Positions 30,879 to 38,957 of a stretch of 64,000 nt of DNA are shown here, one piece after another. The position numbers were made by a program, and so were the translations under genes. Within the stretch, counting starts at the first letter, position 1, and every line of letters starts with the position of its first letter. The DNA is from Solirubrobacter sp963848475. GTDB lineage: Bacteria > Actinomycetota > Thermoleophilia > Solirubrobacterales > Solirubrobacteraceae. The notes under the pieces are model-generated. The model was not told the DNA's origin. It ran no database searches and was given only the letters and a program-made list of their open reading frames with translations. The stretch spans positions 201,341-265,340 of the forward strand of contig CAWKDW010000006.1 of the NCBI GenBank assembly GCA_963848475.1, given 5' to 3'.

Positions 30879-32023
30879 ATGCACGGACGCGTAACTGCTG
30901 GGCGCCCTCGCCTCGGCTCTTCTCCTCGCTTCTCCCGCTTCCGCCGCGGTCCCGGGCGGCAACCTCGTCGCGAACCCCGGTGCCGAAGCCGGCGCAGGCG
31001 CCGCCGACAGCTCGACGCAGCTGCCGCTCCCAGGCTGGACGGTCGAGTCGACCTTCACCGCGGTCAAGTACGGCGCGCCTGGCTTCCTGACCACGGAGGA
31101 CGGCTCGCGCCTCGACGGCGGCGCCAACTTCTTCGCCGGCGGCCCGGGCGGCGAGGTCTCCGCCGCGTCGCAGACGGTCGACGTCAGCGCCGCCGCCGCC
31201 GAGATCGACGCGGGCAGGCTCAGCATGTCCCTGTCGGCGCTGATCGGCGGCTACGCGAGCCAGGACGATGCGGCCACGGTCACCGCGACGCCGCTGAACT
31301 CGTCGAGCATCGGCCATCGGTCCGGCGACCACGATCGGACCGGTCACGTCGACCGACCGCAAGTCGACCACGGACCTGCTGCGGCGCTCCGCCACGTTCG
31401 CGGTGCCGGCCGGGACCCGGAAGATCAGCGTGCGGATCACCGCGACCCGTGCGGCGGGCAGCTACAACGACGGCTACGTCGACAACGTCAACCTCTCCTT
31501 CGGTGGCTCGCCCGCCGCGGGCAAGAGCGTCGTTGCCGGCGTCGTCAGCGGCAAGGTCCTCGTCAGGCTCGCCGGCAGCAGCAAGTTCGTCGCGCTCGAC
31601 CCCTCGGTGATCAAGAACGGCGCCGAGTTCGACACGCGCAAGGGCGTCGTGGAGATCACCCGCGCCGACGGCGGCGTCGCCAAGTTCTACGCCGGCATCT
31701 TCAAGCTCAGCCAGTCCGGCGGCATCACCACGATGACGCTGTCGCAGAAGCTGACCGGCTGCCCCAAGGGCAAGGCGAGCGCCGTCGCGGCGGCCAAGAA
31801 GCCCAAGACGCGCAAGCTGTGGGGCGACGGCAAGGGCAAGTTCCGCACGCGCGGCCAGTACTCGGCGGCCACGATCCGCGGCACCAAGTGGCTCGTCCAG
31901 GACCGCTGCACGAGCACGCTGACCAGGGTCACCAAGGGTGTCGTCGCCGTCCAGGACCGCGTCAAGAAGAAGACCGTCGTGGTGCGCAAGGGCAAGCGCT
32001 ACACCGCCCGCGCGCGGCGCTAG
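30879..32023 (+). CDS. Secreted protein with carbohydrate-binding-like N-terminal domain (frame-interrupted)
   Basis: After the ATG at 30879, a shift of one base (about 30895) gives a signal peptide LLGALASALLLASPASA and the mature start VPGGNLVANPGAEAG. This is the opening of many exported carbohydrate-binding/discoidin-like domains (NL..NPGAE.G...GW). A second +1 break at about 31317 leads into TIGPVTSTDRKSTTDLL and VRITATRAAGSYNDGYVDNVNLSF, the end of that beta-sandwich. The C-terminal 170 residues are basic, with KVLVRLAGSSKFVALD and KLWGDGKGKFRTRGQYSAATIRGTKW, a beta-rich domain also found in other secreted proteins of this group. No enzymatic motif is present. Confidence 0.6.
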
Positions 32024-32364
32024 GCGAGTTCGTCGAGCACCGTCTGGACGAAGTCGAGGTCGCGGGCCGCGAGGACGAGGTCGATCGCCTCGCGGATCAC
32101 GTCGGCGTTCGAGTGGTCGAAGCGAACCGCGATGTCGTCCCACGAGCCGCGCAGGACCCGGAGCGCGTAGGCGCCTGAGGGATCGCCCGCGGGCTTCCAG
32201 CCGAGATCGAGCGCGAGCTCGCCGTTCTCGAGTGAGAGGAGATCCTCGCTGAGGTGCGCGTCGCGCTCGTCGGCGGTCATCGCCGCCGCGGCCGGGGCCT
32301 CCTCGAAGCGGTTGAACGCGACGGTCCAGCCGGTCGGGATCCGTAGGGGGACGAGCCGCGCCAT
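32020..32364 (-). CDS. Putative immunity protein for the upstream polymorphic toxin
   Basis: 114 residues, acidic. Begins MARLVPLRIPTGWTVAFNRFEE and contains ALDLGWKPAGDPSGAYALRV. The IPxGW plus DLGWxPxGDPxG combination is, from memory, seen in small proteins encoded beside toxin genes, where they act as immunity partners. Its ATG overlaps the toxin stop (TGATG), the expected arrangement for a toxin-immunity pair. Immunity function is inferred from size, charge and position; no experiment or search backs it here. Confidence 0.6.
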   Translation of the reverse strand: MARLVPLRIPTGWTVAFNRFEEAPAAAAMTADERDAHLSEDLLSLENGELALDLGWKPAGDPSGAYALRVLRGSWDDIAVRFDHSNADVIREAIDLVLAARDLDFVQTVLDELA

Positions 32365-35300
32365 CAGCCCTTGGCCGTCGAGCGCGGGTGCGAGTGGATC
32401 TTCTTGGCGCTGATCTCGGCGCGATGCACGTGGACCTTCTTCCCCTTCTCGTAGCCGATCGGGAACCCGTAGGTCTTATACGCGTGCACGGCGTCGTCGC
32501 CGCGCCAGATCACGTCGCCGGTCAGCAGCGTCTCCTTCTCGAGCTCGGCGACCTCGGCCTCGCTGAACGCCCACATGAACTGGCCGTTCTCGTTGCTCGC
32601 GTCGACCCGCTCCTTCTCGGACGCGCCTTTCCAGTGCTTGGCCCGCGTGTACTGGCTCGGCGGGACGTGCGTGCACTGCGCGTAGAGCTCGTTGATGTCG
32701 TGTTCCGGCTCGCCGCTGGGATCGATGTCCTTGTGGTTGAAGCGGTCGCCGTACTGCGCCACCGCCACGATCAGGTCGCGGCACGCCTGGTCCCATTTCG
32801 GGTTCGGCGCGTCGGGCTTGCCCTTGCGCTGATGCGTCTGGACGTCGCGGACGATCTCGATGATCCGCTCGAGCGCGATGATCTCGTCCTCGGGCTTGGG
32901 ATCGCGCTTGGAGACCTTGTTCAGCCGCGCCTGCGCCTTGCCCAGCAGGCCGCCCTTGTTGGCCGAGGCCATCGTCACGGCGCCGTCGGGCGTGACCTCG
33001 ATCTCGTGCTGCGCGCCGGAGAGCGTGACCGTCGCCTTGAAGCCCTCGGGTTCATGCTCCGCCGCGGGTTCGGCGGCCGCGGCCGCGGCGGGTTCGGGCT
33101 CGTCGGCCCCGGTGAAGCGGTCCTTGACGCTCTTGACCTTGCCCTTGATCCACTTCTTGGCGCCGCCGAAGAGCTTCTTCGCGCCCTTGACCGCGCCCAT
33201 GACGATGAAGTCGACGGCCTTGCTGATCGGCGCCTGGACCTTCTCGATGACGGAGTGGATCTTCTCGCTGATGCCGCCGAGCCCGAGCAGGCTGGCCAGG
33301 AAGGAGATCGCCAGCGGCAGGGCCTTTGCGAGGCTGCTCTCGACCTTCGAGGCCACCACGCCGATCGCGCCCTTCGCGATCGCGCCGACCGAGTCGAGGA
33401 TCGAGCGGACGAACTCCATGATCTCGCTACCCCGCTCGATCACGAACATCACGATGTCGTAGATCGCCTTGCACGCCTTGATGAAGGCGGCGGCGGGGTT
33501 CATGAACGCGATCAGCCACGTGATCCCGGCCTTGATGACCTTCTCGATGATGAAGGTCTTGATCTGGCCGAGGACCAGGTCCTCGAGGTCGCCGATCTTG
33601 TCCTTGATCCAGCGGAACAGGCCGATCGGGCCCTCGATCATCAGCGTCTTGAAGACGTCGACGGTCCGCTCGAGCCGCGCCATCACCGGCTCGCCGACGA
33701 GCTTCACCACGCGCGCCCGGATGTTGCGATAGGTGAGGCCCAGGACCTGCATGACGAGGTCGAGGATCCCGGCGGCGTCGAACGTCTTCGGCAACGTGAT
33801 GCCGGCCCGCCCGATCGCACCGAAGAGCCAGCCCATCAGGCCTTCCTGGAGATGCGATGCGATGTTGCCCAGGAAGCCGGTGAGGCCCGCCTTGACGCCG
33901 TCGATCAGGTGGCCGAGGAACCCGATCGGGTCGGCGATGATGTCGCCGATCACGTCGGCCGCCTTGGCCAGGACGCCGAGCAGCATGTTCTTGAGCTGGA
34001 TGATCGTCTTGACCACGCCGACGATCGCGTCCATCGCCTTGTCGACGAGGCCGCGGTTGGCGGCCTTCATCGCGTCGATCCGCGAGTCGAGCTGATCGCG
34101 CGCCTCGACGTACTTGCTCGCCAGCGCGTCGACCATCTCGCCCTGCTTGGAGTCCACGTCGGCCGTCAGCTGCTCGAACTGCCCCGAGAGCTTCTCCTCC
34201 GCCTCCTTACCGACCTGCTTGAGATCCTGCGGTAGCTGGGCGACGTACTTGGAGATCTCCAGCTTGCCCTGCGCGATCCGCGTGCGGGCCGCGTTGAGCC
34301 CACCGCCGACGACATCGGCGACGCGGCCGATGACCACGTCCATATCGGCCAGGTAGCGGGTCTTGCCCTCCGCGTAGAAGGCGTTGACCTCGCCGGGCAT
34401 GCCCAGCAACTTGTCCTTCAGCCAGCGGCCGGCCCCGAGCAGCCCGTCGTAGCGGTCGTCCTTGTAGGCGTCCATGCGGGCGCCGACGTAGTCCTCGAAG
34501 CGCTTGCGCGCCGCTCCCTCGCCCGCGTTGAAGGCCGCCTCGACCTTCCCGTCGAGACCTTCGAGCGTCTTGCCGACATCCGCCTTGGTGCGGTCGTAGA
34601 TGCCCTGGATGTCCGTCGCGACCTTGGCTCGCTTGGCCTCGTCGGCCGTCTTCGCACCCTGCTTGGAGCCGAGCACCTGCGCCATCGCCGTGCCGCGCGC
34701 GCCCTGCATCCCCTGCAAGCCCTTGAGCTCGGCCGCGCCCGCATCGGATTTCGCCTTGCCGAGCACTCCCTGCTCGTCCTTGCGGTACTCGCCGGGCGCC
34801 GCGGCCGCGTGCTGCTTCGCCTCGTCGCGGGCATCGAGCGCACCCGTGAACGCGGGCTCGTTGGACTTCTGGAGCTGCTCGTCCGTGACCTCCGCCTCGG
34901 CCATCTTCTGCTCGACCGACGCCGGCCCCGCCGAGAGATCCGTCGTCGCGGCCGGGACCGGCGGCGGCATCGCGCCCGCCGCGCCGACCGTCGGGTGCGC
35001 GGCCCCCTTGGGCTCCTCCGGCATCGGCTCGACCGGCTTGGCCTTGGCCTTGGAGGCGTCCGGCGTGGCGACGGTCGCGTCCTTGATGTCCTTCTCGGAG
35101 GACTGCTTGCCGTCCTTGACGAGCCCGCCGACCTGGCCCTTGACCTTCTCGGCGCCGCCCTCCTTGAACTCGTCCGCCTCCTCGAGGTTCTTGGGCGCGG
35201 CGGCGTCGATCGCCTCCTTGACCGCGGCGATGAACGCCGCCCGGTCGAACGTCCCCGGCTCCTTCTCGGCCATCTCCTCCACCTGCGCGGCCTGCGCCTG

Positions 35301-36392
35301 GCTGGAGAGATCGTTGCCCGGCGGGACCGCCGCCCCCTGCGCCCCAGCAGCACCCGCCTTCGCCGGAGCGTGTGTCTTCGCACCTCCGGCCGCGGCCGCC
35401 GACTTGCCCTTCATGGCCTGGAACGCGGGGTCCGCGTGCGGGTCCTTGGTGACCGCGGCGGCGGCAGGACCAGCGGCCGCTGCGCCGGCGGACGCCTGCG
35501 CCGCGCCAGCGGGACCAGCGGCCGCACCGCCTGAAGCAGCGCCATGCGCCGCCCGCGTACCCGCCGCGGCGGAAGCCGCGCCGCCCGACGCGGCACCGGC
35601 GCCCGCGGCCCCACCGCCCGAAGCGGCACCGTGCGCCGCTCCGGGGCCTGCGGCCGCGCTTGCAGCGCCGCCCGAAGCGGCGCCGTCCGCCGGACCGGGA
35701 CCCGCGGCCGCCCCGCCCGAAGTCGCCGCGTGCTCCGCGCCCGGGCCTGCGGTAGCGCCCGCGGCCGCGGCGTGCTCCGCGCCCGGACCCGGCAGCGGCG
35801 GCCGCCGCACCGGACGCGGCGCCGGCACCCGCGGGGCCGGCCGCGGCACCGCCCGCACCTGCCGACAGCGCCTCGCCTGCCTGGCACCCGCGCTCGCCGC
35901 CGCACCACCCGACAGCGCCTCGCCTGCCTGAGCGCCAGCGCCGGCCGCCGCACCACCAGACAGCGCCTCGCCAGCCTGGGCGCCCGCGCTCGCCGCGGCG
36001 CCACCCGACGCCGGGCCCGCAGCCTGCGCGCCCGCCGCCGCGCCACCCGACACCGCCTCGGCCGGCTGCGCGCCCGCAACTGGGGTCGCGCCGCTCGCCG
36101 CCGACTCCGTTTCCGCGCTTGCCGTCGCGCCGCCCGCGGCTGCTCCGTCCGTCTCGCTCTTCGCTGAACCGCTGCTCAGCTTCGCGAGAACCGGCCGGTC
36201 GCGGGTGGTGGCGGGCGGGCGGCGGGCGTTGAGGAGGCGGGCTACGGCGGCGTTGCCGGCGTGACGTTGGAGGGCGACGATGCGTGCCGCGGTGAGCGGG
36301 CCTGGGCCAGCGGGTTCGGGCGTGGCCTCGACGGGTGCCGGAGCGACGATGACCGGCACCTGCTCGACTTCGGGCTCGCGGCGCTGCGGCAC
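32364..36392 (-). CDS. Large modular polymorphic-toxin-like protein (eCIS-associated type) with variable C-terminal domain
   Basis: 1342 residues from a GTG that directly follows the previous stop. Layout: LQRHAGNAAVARLL at 41-54, a motif common at the start of DUF4157/eCIS-associated and other modular toxin-like proteins; Ala/Gly-rich low-complexity repeats (about 65-330); long helical and coiled-coil segments (about 340-850). A hydrophobic helical core lies at about 850-1060, with LGLTYRNIRARVVKLVG near 883 and ISFLASLLGLGGISEKI near 1034, which I recall as recurring in large eCIS-core-domain proteins. Then come a Lys-rich linker, a Pro/Ala hinge, and a C-terminal domain (about 1118-1342) ending IHSHPRSTAKG. 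The C-terminal domain is the presumed toxin; its activity is unknown. No signal peptide is seen. One out-of-frame patch in the repeats is noted separately. Confidence 0.7.
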   Translation of the reverse strand: MPQRREPEVEQVPVIVAPAPVEATPEPAGPGPLTAARIVALQRHAGNAAVARLLNARRPPATTRDRPVLAKLSSGSAKSETDGAAAGGATASAETESAASGATPVAGAQPAEAVSGGAAAGAQAAGPASGGAAASAGAQAGEALSGGAAAGAGAQAGEALSGGAAASAGARQARRCRQVRAVPRPAPRVPAPRPVRRPPLPGPGAEHAAAAGATAGPGAEHAATSGGAAAGPGPADGAASGGAASAAAGPGAAHGAASGGGAAGAGAASGGAASAAAGTRAAHGAASGGAAAGPAGAAQASAGAAAAGPAAAAVTKDPHADPAFQAMKGKSAAAAGGAKTHAPAKAGAAGAQGAAVPPGNDLSSQAQAAQVEEMAEKEPGTFDRAAFIAAVKEAIDAAAPKNLEEADEFKEGGAEKVKGQVGGLVKDGKQSSEKDIKDATVATPDASKAKAKPVEPMPEEPKGAAHPTVGAAGAMPPPVPAATTDLSAGPASVEQKMAEAEVTDEQLQKSNEPAFTGALDARDEAKQHAAAAPGEYRKDEQGVLGKAKSDAGAAELKGLQGMQGARGTAMAQVLGSKQGAKTADEAKRAKVATDIQGIYDRTKADVGKTLEGLDGKVEAAFNAGEGAARKRFEDYVGARMDAYKDDRYDGLLGAGRWLKDKLLGMPGEVNAFYAEGKTRYLADMDVVIGRVADVVGGGLNAARTRIAQGKLEISKYVAQLPQDLKQVGKEAEEKLSGQFEQLTADVDSKQGEMVDALASKYVEARDQLDSRIDAMKAANRGLVDKAMDAIVGVVKTIIQLKNMLLGVLAKAADVIGDIIADPIGFLGHLIDGVKAGLTGFLGNIASHLQEGLMGWLFGAIGRAGITLPKTFDAAGILDLVMQVLGLTYRNIRARVVKLVGEPVMARLERTVDVFKTLMIEGPIGLFRWIKDKIGDLEDLVLGQIKTFIIEKVIKAGITWLIAFMNPAAAFIKACKAIYDIVMFVIERGSEIMEFVRSILDSVGAIAKGAIGVVASKVESSLAKALPLAISFLASLLGLGGISEKIHSVIEKVQAPISKAVDFIVMGAVKGAKKLFGGAKKWIKGKVKSVKDRFTGADEPEPAAAAAAEPAAEHEPEGFKATVTLSGAQHEIEVTPDGAVTMASANKGGLLGKAQARLNKVSKRDPKPEDEIIALERIIEIVRDVQTHQRKGKPDAPNPKWDQACRDLIVAVAQYGDRFNHKDIDPSGEPEHDINELYAQCTHVPPSQYTRAKHWKGASEKERVDASNENGQFMWAFSEAEVAELEKETLLTGDVIWRGDDAVHAYKTYGFPIGYEKGKKVHVHRAEISAKKIHSHPRSTAKG

Positions 36393-36626
36393 TTACTCCG
36401 GCAGTTCCTCGGGCAATTCGTCGAGCGCGAGGCCGTCCTCCGCGATCTCGGATTCCGTTTCGAGCGCTTCCTCCTCCGCCGCTTCACGGGCGAGGCGGGC
36501 GACCGCCTGGTTGCCCATCGCGGACGCCCAGGCGGGCGTTCTGAACCGCAGTGGCGCCGCGGGCTCCGGGCGGCGGGCGCGCTCGGCGCCGGGTTCAGCC
36601 TCCTGCTCGCGCCTGCGATCCAGCAC
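36393..36626 (-). CDS. Small protein sharing the GNxAVARL motif, first gene of the toxin operon
   Basis: 77 residues from GTG 36626. The motif MGNQAVARLAREA at 37-49 repeats the GNAAVARLL element of the downstream 1342-residue protein. The rest is a basic Pro/Arg-rich N-terminus and a very acidic C-terminus (EEEALETESEIAEDGLALDELPEELPE region). Its TAA stop is immediately followed by the GTG of the large gene with no spacer, so the two are co-translated. It could be a targeting adaptor, a chaperone, or a detached N-terminal piece of a once longer protein. Confidence 0.6.
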   Translation of the reverse strand: MLDRRREQEAEPGAERARRPEPAAPLRFRTPAWASAMGNQAVARLAREAAEEEALETESEIAEDGLALDELPEELPE

Positions 36627-36669
36627 GAACGAGACCGTACCCGTCGCGGCGCGGCCGTTGGGGAAACCT

Positions 36670-37641
36670 TCAGGGCAGGTCGATCACGACCTTGCCGACG
36701 ACGCCGCGCTGCACCGCGTCGTGCGCTGCGCCGATGTCCTCCAGCGCGAACCGGTGGATCGGCAGCGGGGTCAGCGCCCCGACCGCGACCGCCTGGCTGA
36801 CACCGTCGACCGCCGCCCGCAAAGCGGCGCGCCCGATCCCGTAGACCATCACGAAGCGCAGCAGCAGGTTGGGTCCCATCAGCGGCCGGATCGGGATCTC
36901 GGCCGTCGCCTGGTCGGCGGCGTAGGTCGCGATGACCGCGTGGTGCGCGGCCACCGCGAGATCGAGCGCGAGGTTCGGCCCCAGGGCGAGCTCGACGATC
37001 CGATCGATCCCCTCGGGCGCCGCCGCGCGGATCTGCTCGACCGCGTCCTCGGAGCGGTAGTTGACGACCGCGTCGGCACCCGCCGCACGCGCCAGCGCCG
37101 CCTTCTCCTCGCCCGACACCGTCGCGATGACCCGCGCGCCCGCCCAGTGCGCCAGCTCGATCGCCGCGTGCCCGACCGCGCCGGCCCCGCCGGCCACCAG
37201 GACCGACCGACCGCGCACCGGACCGTCCGCATTGAGGCAGTGGTAGGCCGTCAACGCGGGGATCCCGAGCGAGGCGCCCAGCTCGAACGACGCCCCGGAA
37301 GGCAGCGGCACCGCCTGCTCGGACGGCACGACGGTGAACTGCGCCGCCGTCCCCCACTGACGCTGGTAGCCGGCGAAGTAGACCCAGACGCGCTCACCCA
37401 CGCGCCCCTCGTCGACTCCGGAGCCGACCGCTTCGATCACCCCCGCCCCGTCCTGCCCGGGTACCTGGAAGTCGAACGCCAGCGTCGCAGTGGCGCCGGC
37501 GCGGGACTTCCAGTCCGTCGGGTTCACGCCCGCGACAGCGAGCCGCACGCGGACCTCGCCCGGGCCTGGCGAGGGCGTCTCGATCTCCGAGACCTCCAGG
37601 ACGCTCGAGGCGCCGGTCTCGGTGTAGTGCGCGGCGATCAT
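36670..37641 (-). CDS. NADPH:quinone oxidoreductase-type medium-chain reductase
   Basis: 323 residues, zinc-free MDR of the quinone reductase/zeta-crystallin group. Visible are VAGVNPTDWKSRAG, VPGQDGAGVIEAVG, the NADPH loop VLVAGGAGAVGHAAIELA, ARAAGADAVVNYRSED and the C-terminal DAVQRGVVGKVVIDLP. No structural zinc cysteines. The ATG at 37641 overlaps the stop of the enolase-superfamily gene (ATGA), so the two are coupled. The physiological acceptor is unknown. Confidence 0.88.
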   Translation of the reverse strand: MIAAHYTETGASSVLEVSEIETPSPGPGEVRVRLAVAGVNPTDWKSRAGATATLAFDFQVPGQDGAGVIEAVGSGVDEGRVGERVWVYFAGYQRQWGTAAQFTVVPSEQAVPLPSGASFELGASLGIPALTAYHCLNADGPVRGRSVLVAGGAGAVGHAAIELAHWAGARVIATVSGEEKAALARAAGADAVVNYRSEDAVEQIRAAAPEGIDRIVELALGPNLALDLAVAAHHAVIATYAADQATAEIPIRPLMGPNLLLRFVMVYGIGRAALRAAVDGVSQAVAVGALTPLPIHRFALEDIGAAHDAVQRGVVGKVVIDLP

Positions 37642-38912
37642 TCGTCGAAGAACGGTTCGCCGGGACGGGCGTACTGCCGGGCGACGTCCAGATTCAACGT
37701 CACCCCCAACCCTGGGCCTGAGGGCACCGCGACGCGCCCGCCGGAGATCACGGGACCGTCGAACCCGAGTGCCAGGTCCTCCCAGAACGGAACGCTCATG
37801 CCATGCCACTCCAATGCGAGGAAGTTGGGGATCGCCGCGGCCACATGGACGTTGGCCACGGTCCCGATCGGCGACGCGATGCAGTGCGGCGCCATCGAGA
37901 TGTAGTGCGTGTCGGCGTAGTCCGCGATCCGCCGCGTCTCCAGCAGCCCGCCGGTCTTCTGCGGGTCGGGCGCGGCGATGTCGATCGCGCCGCACTCGAA
38001 CGCCTCGCGGAAGCCGTGGCGCATGTAGCCGTTCTCGCCGGTGGCGATCGGCGTCGAGGTCGAGGTCGTGACGCGCCGCAGCGCCTGCACGTTCTCGGGC
38101 GGCACGGGGTCCTCGAGCCACATCAGCCCGAGCGGCTCGAGCTCGTGGGCGAGCCGCTGCGCGTCCGCGACCTGGTAGCGCCAATGGCAGTCGAAGGCGA
38201 CATCGACCTCGTCCCCGACGGCATCGATCACCGCCGCCGCCAGCTCGACCATGTAGCGGATCTCCGCACGCGAGAGCGTCCCGGAGGCCGTGTCCTGCTG
38301 AAACGGCGTCGGCACGTCGAGATCGAACTTCAAGGCGCTGAACCCGAGCTCGTCCACGACCTGACGCGCCCGCGCCGCGTAGAGCTCAGGCGTGAAGACC
38401 TCGTCCGGCACGCCCTTGGCGTACGCGCGCCCGTGCTCGGGGTTGCGGATCGCGCCCGCGGCGATCGCCTCCGGCGGCTCAGCACCCCAGCGTGCGGGCC
38501 GCTCGACCATCGTCGCGTCCATCGAGTGCAGCGCCTCGCCGGCGTGGCAGTCGGCGTACATGCGCACGGAGTCACGAAAGCGACCACCGAGCAGCCGGTG
38601 GATCGGCACGCCGTAGTGCTGGCCGACGAGATCCCAGAGCGCCGCCTCGATCCCCGAGATCGCGTTGTAGACGATCCCCGCGGCCGATCCTGCGCCCGAC
38701 GAACCCCAGCGGAGCTTCGCCCACAAACGGTCGACATCCCGCGCGTCCTCGCCGATCAGCAGCGGTGCGAGGTCGCGCACGATGGCGGTCAACCCCGGTG
38801 CGGTGAAGGCCTCGCCGATGCCCGAGAGACCCTCGCCCTCGGCGTCCACGCGCACGAAGGTCCAGTCGTAGTTGGCCTCGACGACCGCGGTATGCACTCC
38901 GGTGATCCTCAT
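37638..38912 (-). CDS. Enolase-superfamily sugar-acid dehydratase (mandelate racemase/galactonate dehydratase type)
   Basis: 424 residues. Metal ligands and base are visible in order: Asp in VAFDCHWRYQVA, Glu in WLEDPVPPEN, Glu in ATGENGYMRHG, and the His of ISMAPHCIASP. The capping domain starts MRITGVHTAVVEANYDW. Such enzymes abstract the alpha proton of an aldonate such as galactonate, gluconate or fuconate and eliminate water to give a 2-keto-3-deoxy acid. The gene is divergent from an MFS carrier of the acid-symporter type with 45 bp between starts, fitting uptake plus dehydration of one sugar acid. Confidence 0.87.
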   Translation of the reverse strand: MRITGVHTAVVEANYDWTFVRVDAEGEGLSGIGEAFTAPGLTAIVRDLAPLLIGEDARDVDRLWAKLRWGSSGAGSAAGIVYNAISGIEAALWDLVGQHYGVPIHRLLGGRFRDSVRMYADCHAGEALHSMDATMVERPARWGAEPPEAIAAGAIRNPEHGRAYAKGVPDEVFTPELYAARARQVVDELGFSALKFDLDVPTPFQQDTASGTLSRAEIRYMVELAAAVIDAVGDEVDVAFDCHWRYQVADAQRLAHELEPLGLMWLEDPVPPENVQALRRVTTSTSTPIATGENGYMRHGFREAFECGAIDIAAPDPQKTGGLLETRRIADYADTHYISMAPHCIASPIGTVANVHVAAAIPNFLALEWHGMSVPFWEDLALGFDGPVISGGRVAVPSGPGLGVTLNLDVARQYARPGEPFFDE

Positions 38913-38957
38913 CGCGGCAATCGTTTCAGAGAGCACGAGCCGGGAAGCCTGAACGGC

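Noticed and set aside
21476..31330. Programmed +1 frameshifting as explanation for the many breaks
   Set aside because: Sites share no slippery heptamer or stop codon context, affect unrelated housekeeping genes on both strands, and are too many per gene (about ten in uppP).
32388..34235. 615-codon + strand frame opposite the toxin gene
   Set aside because: Composition mirrors the opposite strand and no motif is present; the minus-strand protein is clearly the real one.
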